Positions 6,161-6,296 of a DNA stretch of 6,296 nt are shown piece by piece. Source of the DNA: a bacterium. Lineage in GTDB: Bacteria > UBA9089 > CG2-30-40-21. Numbering within the stretch: the stretch's first letter is position 1; every line of letters starts with the position of its first letter. The position numbers were made by a program, and so were the translations under genes. The stretch is from the NCBI GenBank assembly GCA_030018795.1, contig JASEHA010000141.1, positions 1 to 6,296 of the forward strand. The letters run 5' to 3'. A model generated the notes under the pieces. The model did not search any database and was not told the DNA's origin. It saw nothing but the letters and a program-made list of their open reading frames with translations.

Positions 6161-6189
6161 TTGACAATAACAGGTTAGAATGATACAAT
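6161..6189 (+). promoter_or_regulatory. Sigma70-type promoter for a gene beyond the right edge
   Basis: A perfect -35 box TTGACA (6161-6166), a 17-bp spacer and a -10 box TACAAT (6184-6189, five of six consensus bases). Transcription would start near 6196, so R1 copy 2 (from 6214) and the palindrome would lie in the RNA leader. The gene served lies outside the window. Confidence 0.7.
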
Positions 6190-6213
6190 AATTCAGGCAT
6201 CAAAGGATACCTG

Positions 6214-6248
6214 TCCAGCAATTCTCATTATGAAATTTTTAACCACAA
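6214..6248 (+). repeat. R1 block, copy 2
   Basis: Identical over all 35 bases to 4604-4638, in the same orientation. It lies 475 bp after the PorV-like stop and about 18 bases after the predicted transcription start. The spacer to the palindrome is 16 bases here, against 26 in copy 1. Confidence 0.9.
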
Positions 6249-6264
6249 GGATATGTTGCTTCAA

Positions 6265-6296
6265 GGTAGCCCAACATTCTATGTTGGCATTAGATA
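6265..6296 (+). repeat. Nested palindromic element, copy 2 (cut by window edge)
   Basis: From 6266 the sequence matches the left arm of copy 1 exactly (25 bases to 6290) and continues with TAGATA, as in copy 1. ATGTTGGCAT is present once, so this copy shows the likely ancestral form: arm, 5-base loop TAGAT, arm. A G at 6265 would add a pair to the GGCTACC end seen in copy 1. The right arm lies beyond the window. Confidence 0.85.

Overview
The window reads as a fragment of a Gram-negative (diderm) bacterial chromosome. It carries one very large secreted or surface protein gene, cut by the left edge, then a complete outer-membrane β-barrel gene of the PorV/PorQ (UPF0164) family, both on the + strand. 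The large protein ends in a C-terminal sorting-type domain (a YPNP motif, then a FlgD-like β-sandwich ending in a GVYIYQI-type strand and a final Arg). Together these point to a type IX secretion system (T9SS) or a T9SS-like system. Such pairs are known from the Bacteroidetes/Chlorobi/Fibrobacteres group and from uncultivated candidate phyla with FlgD-type sorting domains. By eye the base composition is moderate, somewhat AT-rich. I cannot name a species.

Region by region: 1-4503 encodes 1500 residues of a repeat protein whose N-terminus and signal peptide lie upstream. It holds eleven complete Ig-like modules of two alternating kinds (called A and B here) in an A-B-B order, an FN3-like domain, a ZU5-like stretch and the sorting domain. 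4504-4785 is a complex intergenic region with a GAGTAGTA microrepeat, a perfect GC hairpin, a 35-nt block (R1) and a 66-nt nested palindrome. 4786-5739 is the PorV-like gene, with a good Shine-Dalgarno site and a signal peptide. 5740-6296 has no gene. It holds short degenerate repeats (GGCGAGAA, CACCAG, a 17-bp tandem repeat), a strong sigma70-type promoter (TTGACA, 17 bp, TACAAT), and second copies of R1 and of the palindrome, the latter cut by the right edge.

How the parts may work together: in known T9SS, cargo crosses the inner membrane by Sec, carries a C-terminal domain, and is collected at the outer membrane by PorV. The layout suggests a large adhesin-like or matrix-like cargo encoded beside its own PorV-type shuttle or acceptor. 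The most unusual non-coding signal is the R1-plus-palindrome repeat, in the same orientation on both sides of the PorV-like gene. The second copy lies just downstream of a consensus promoter, so it would be transcribed as an RNA leader.
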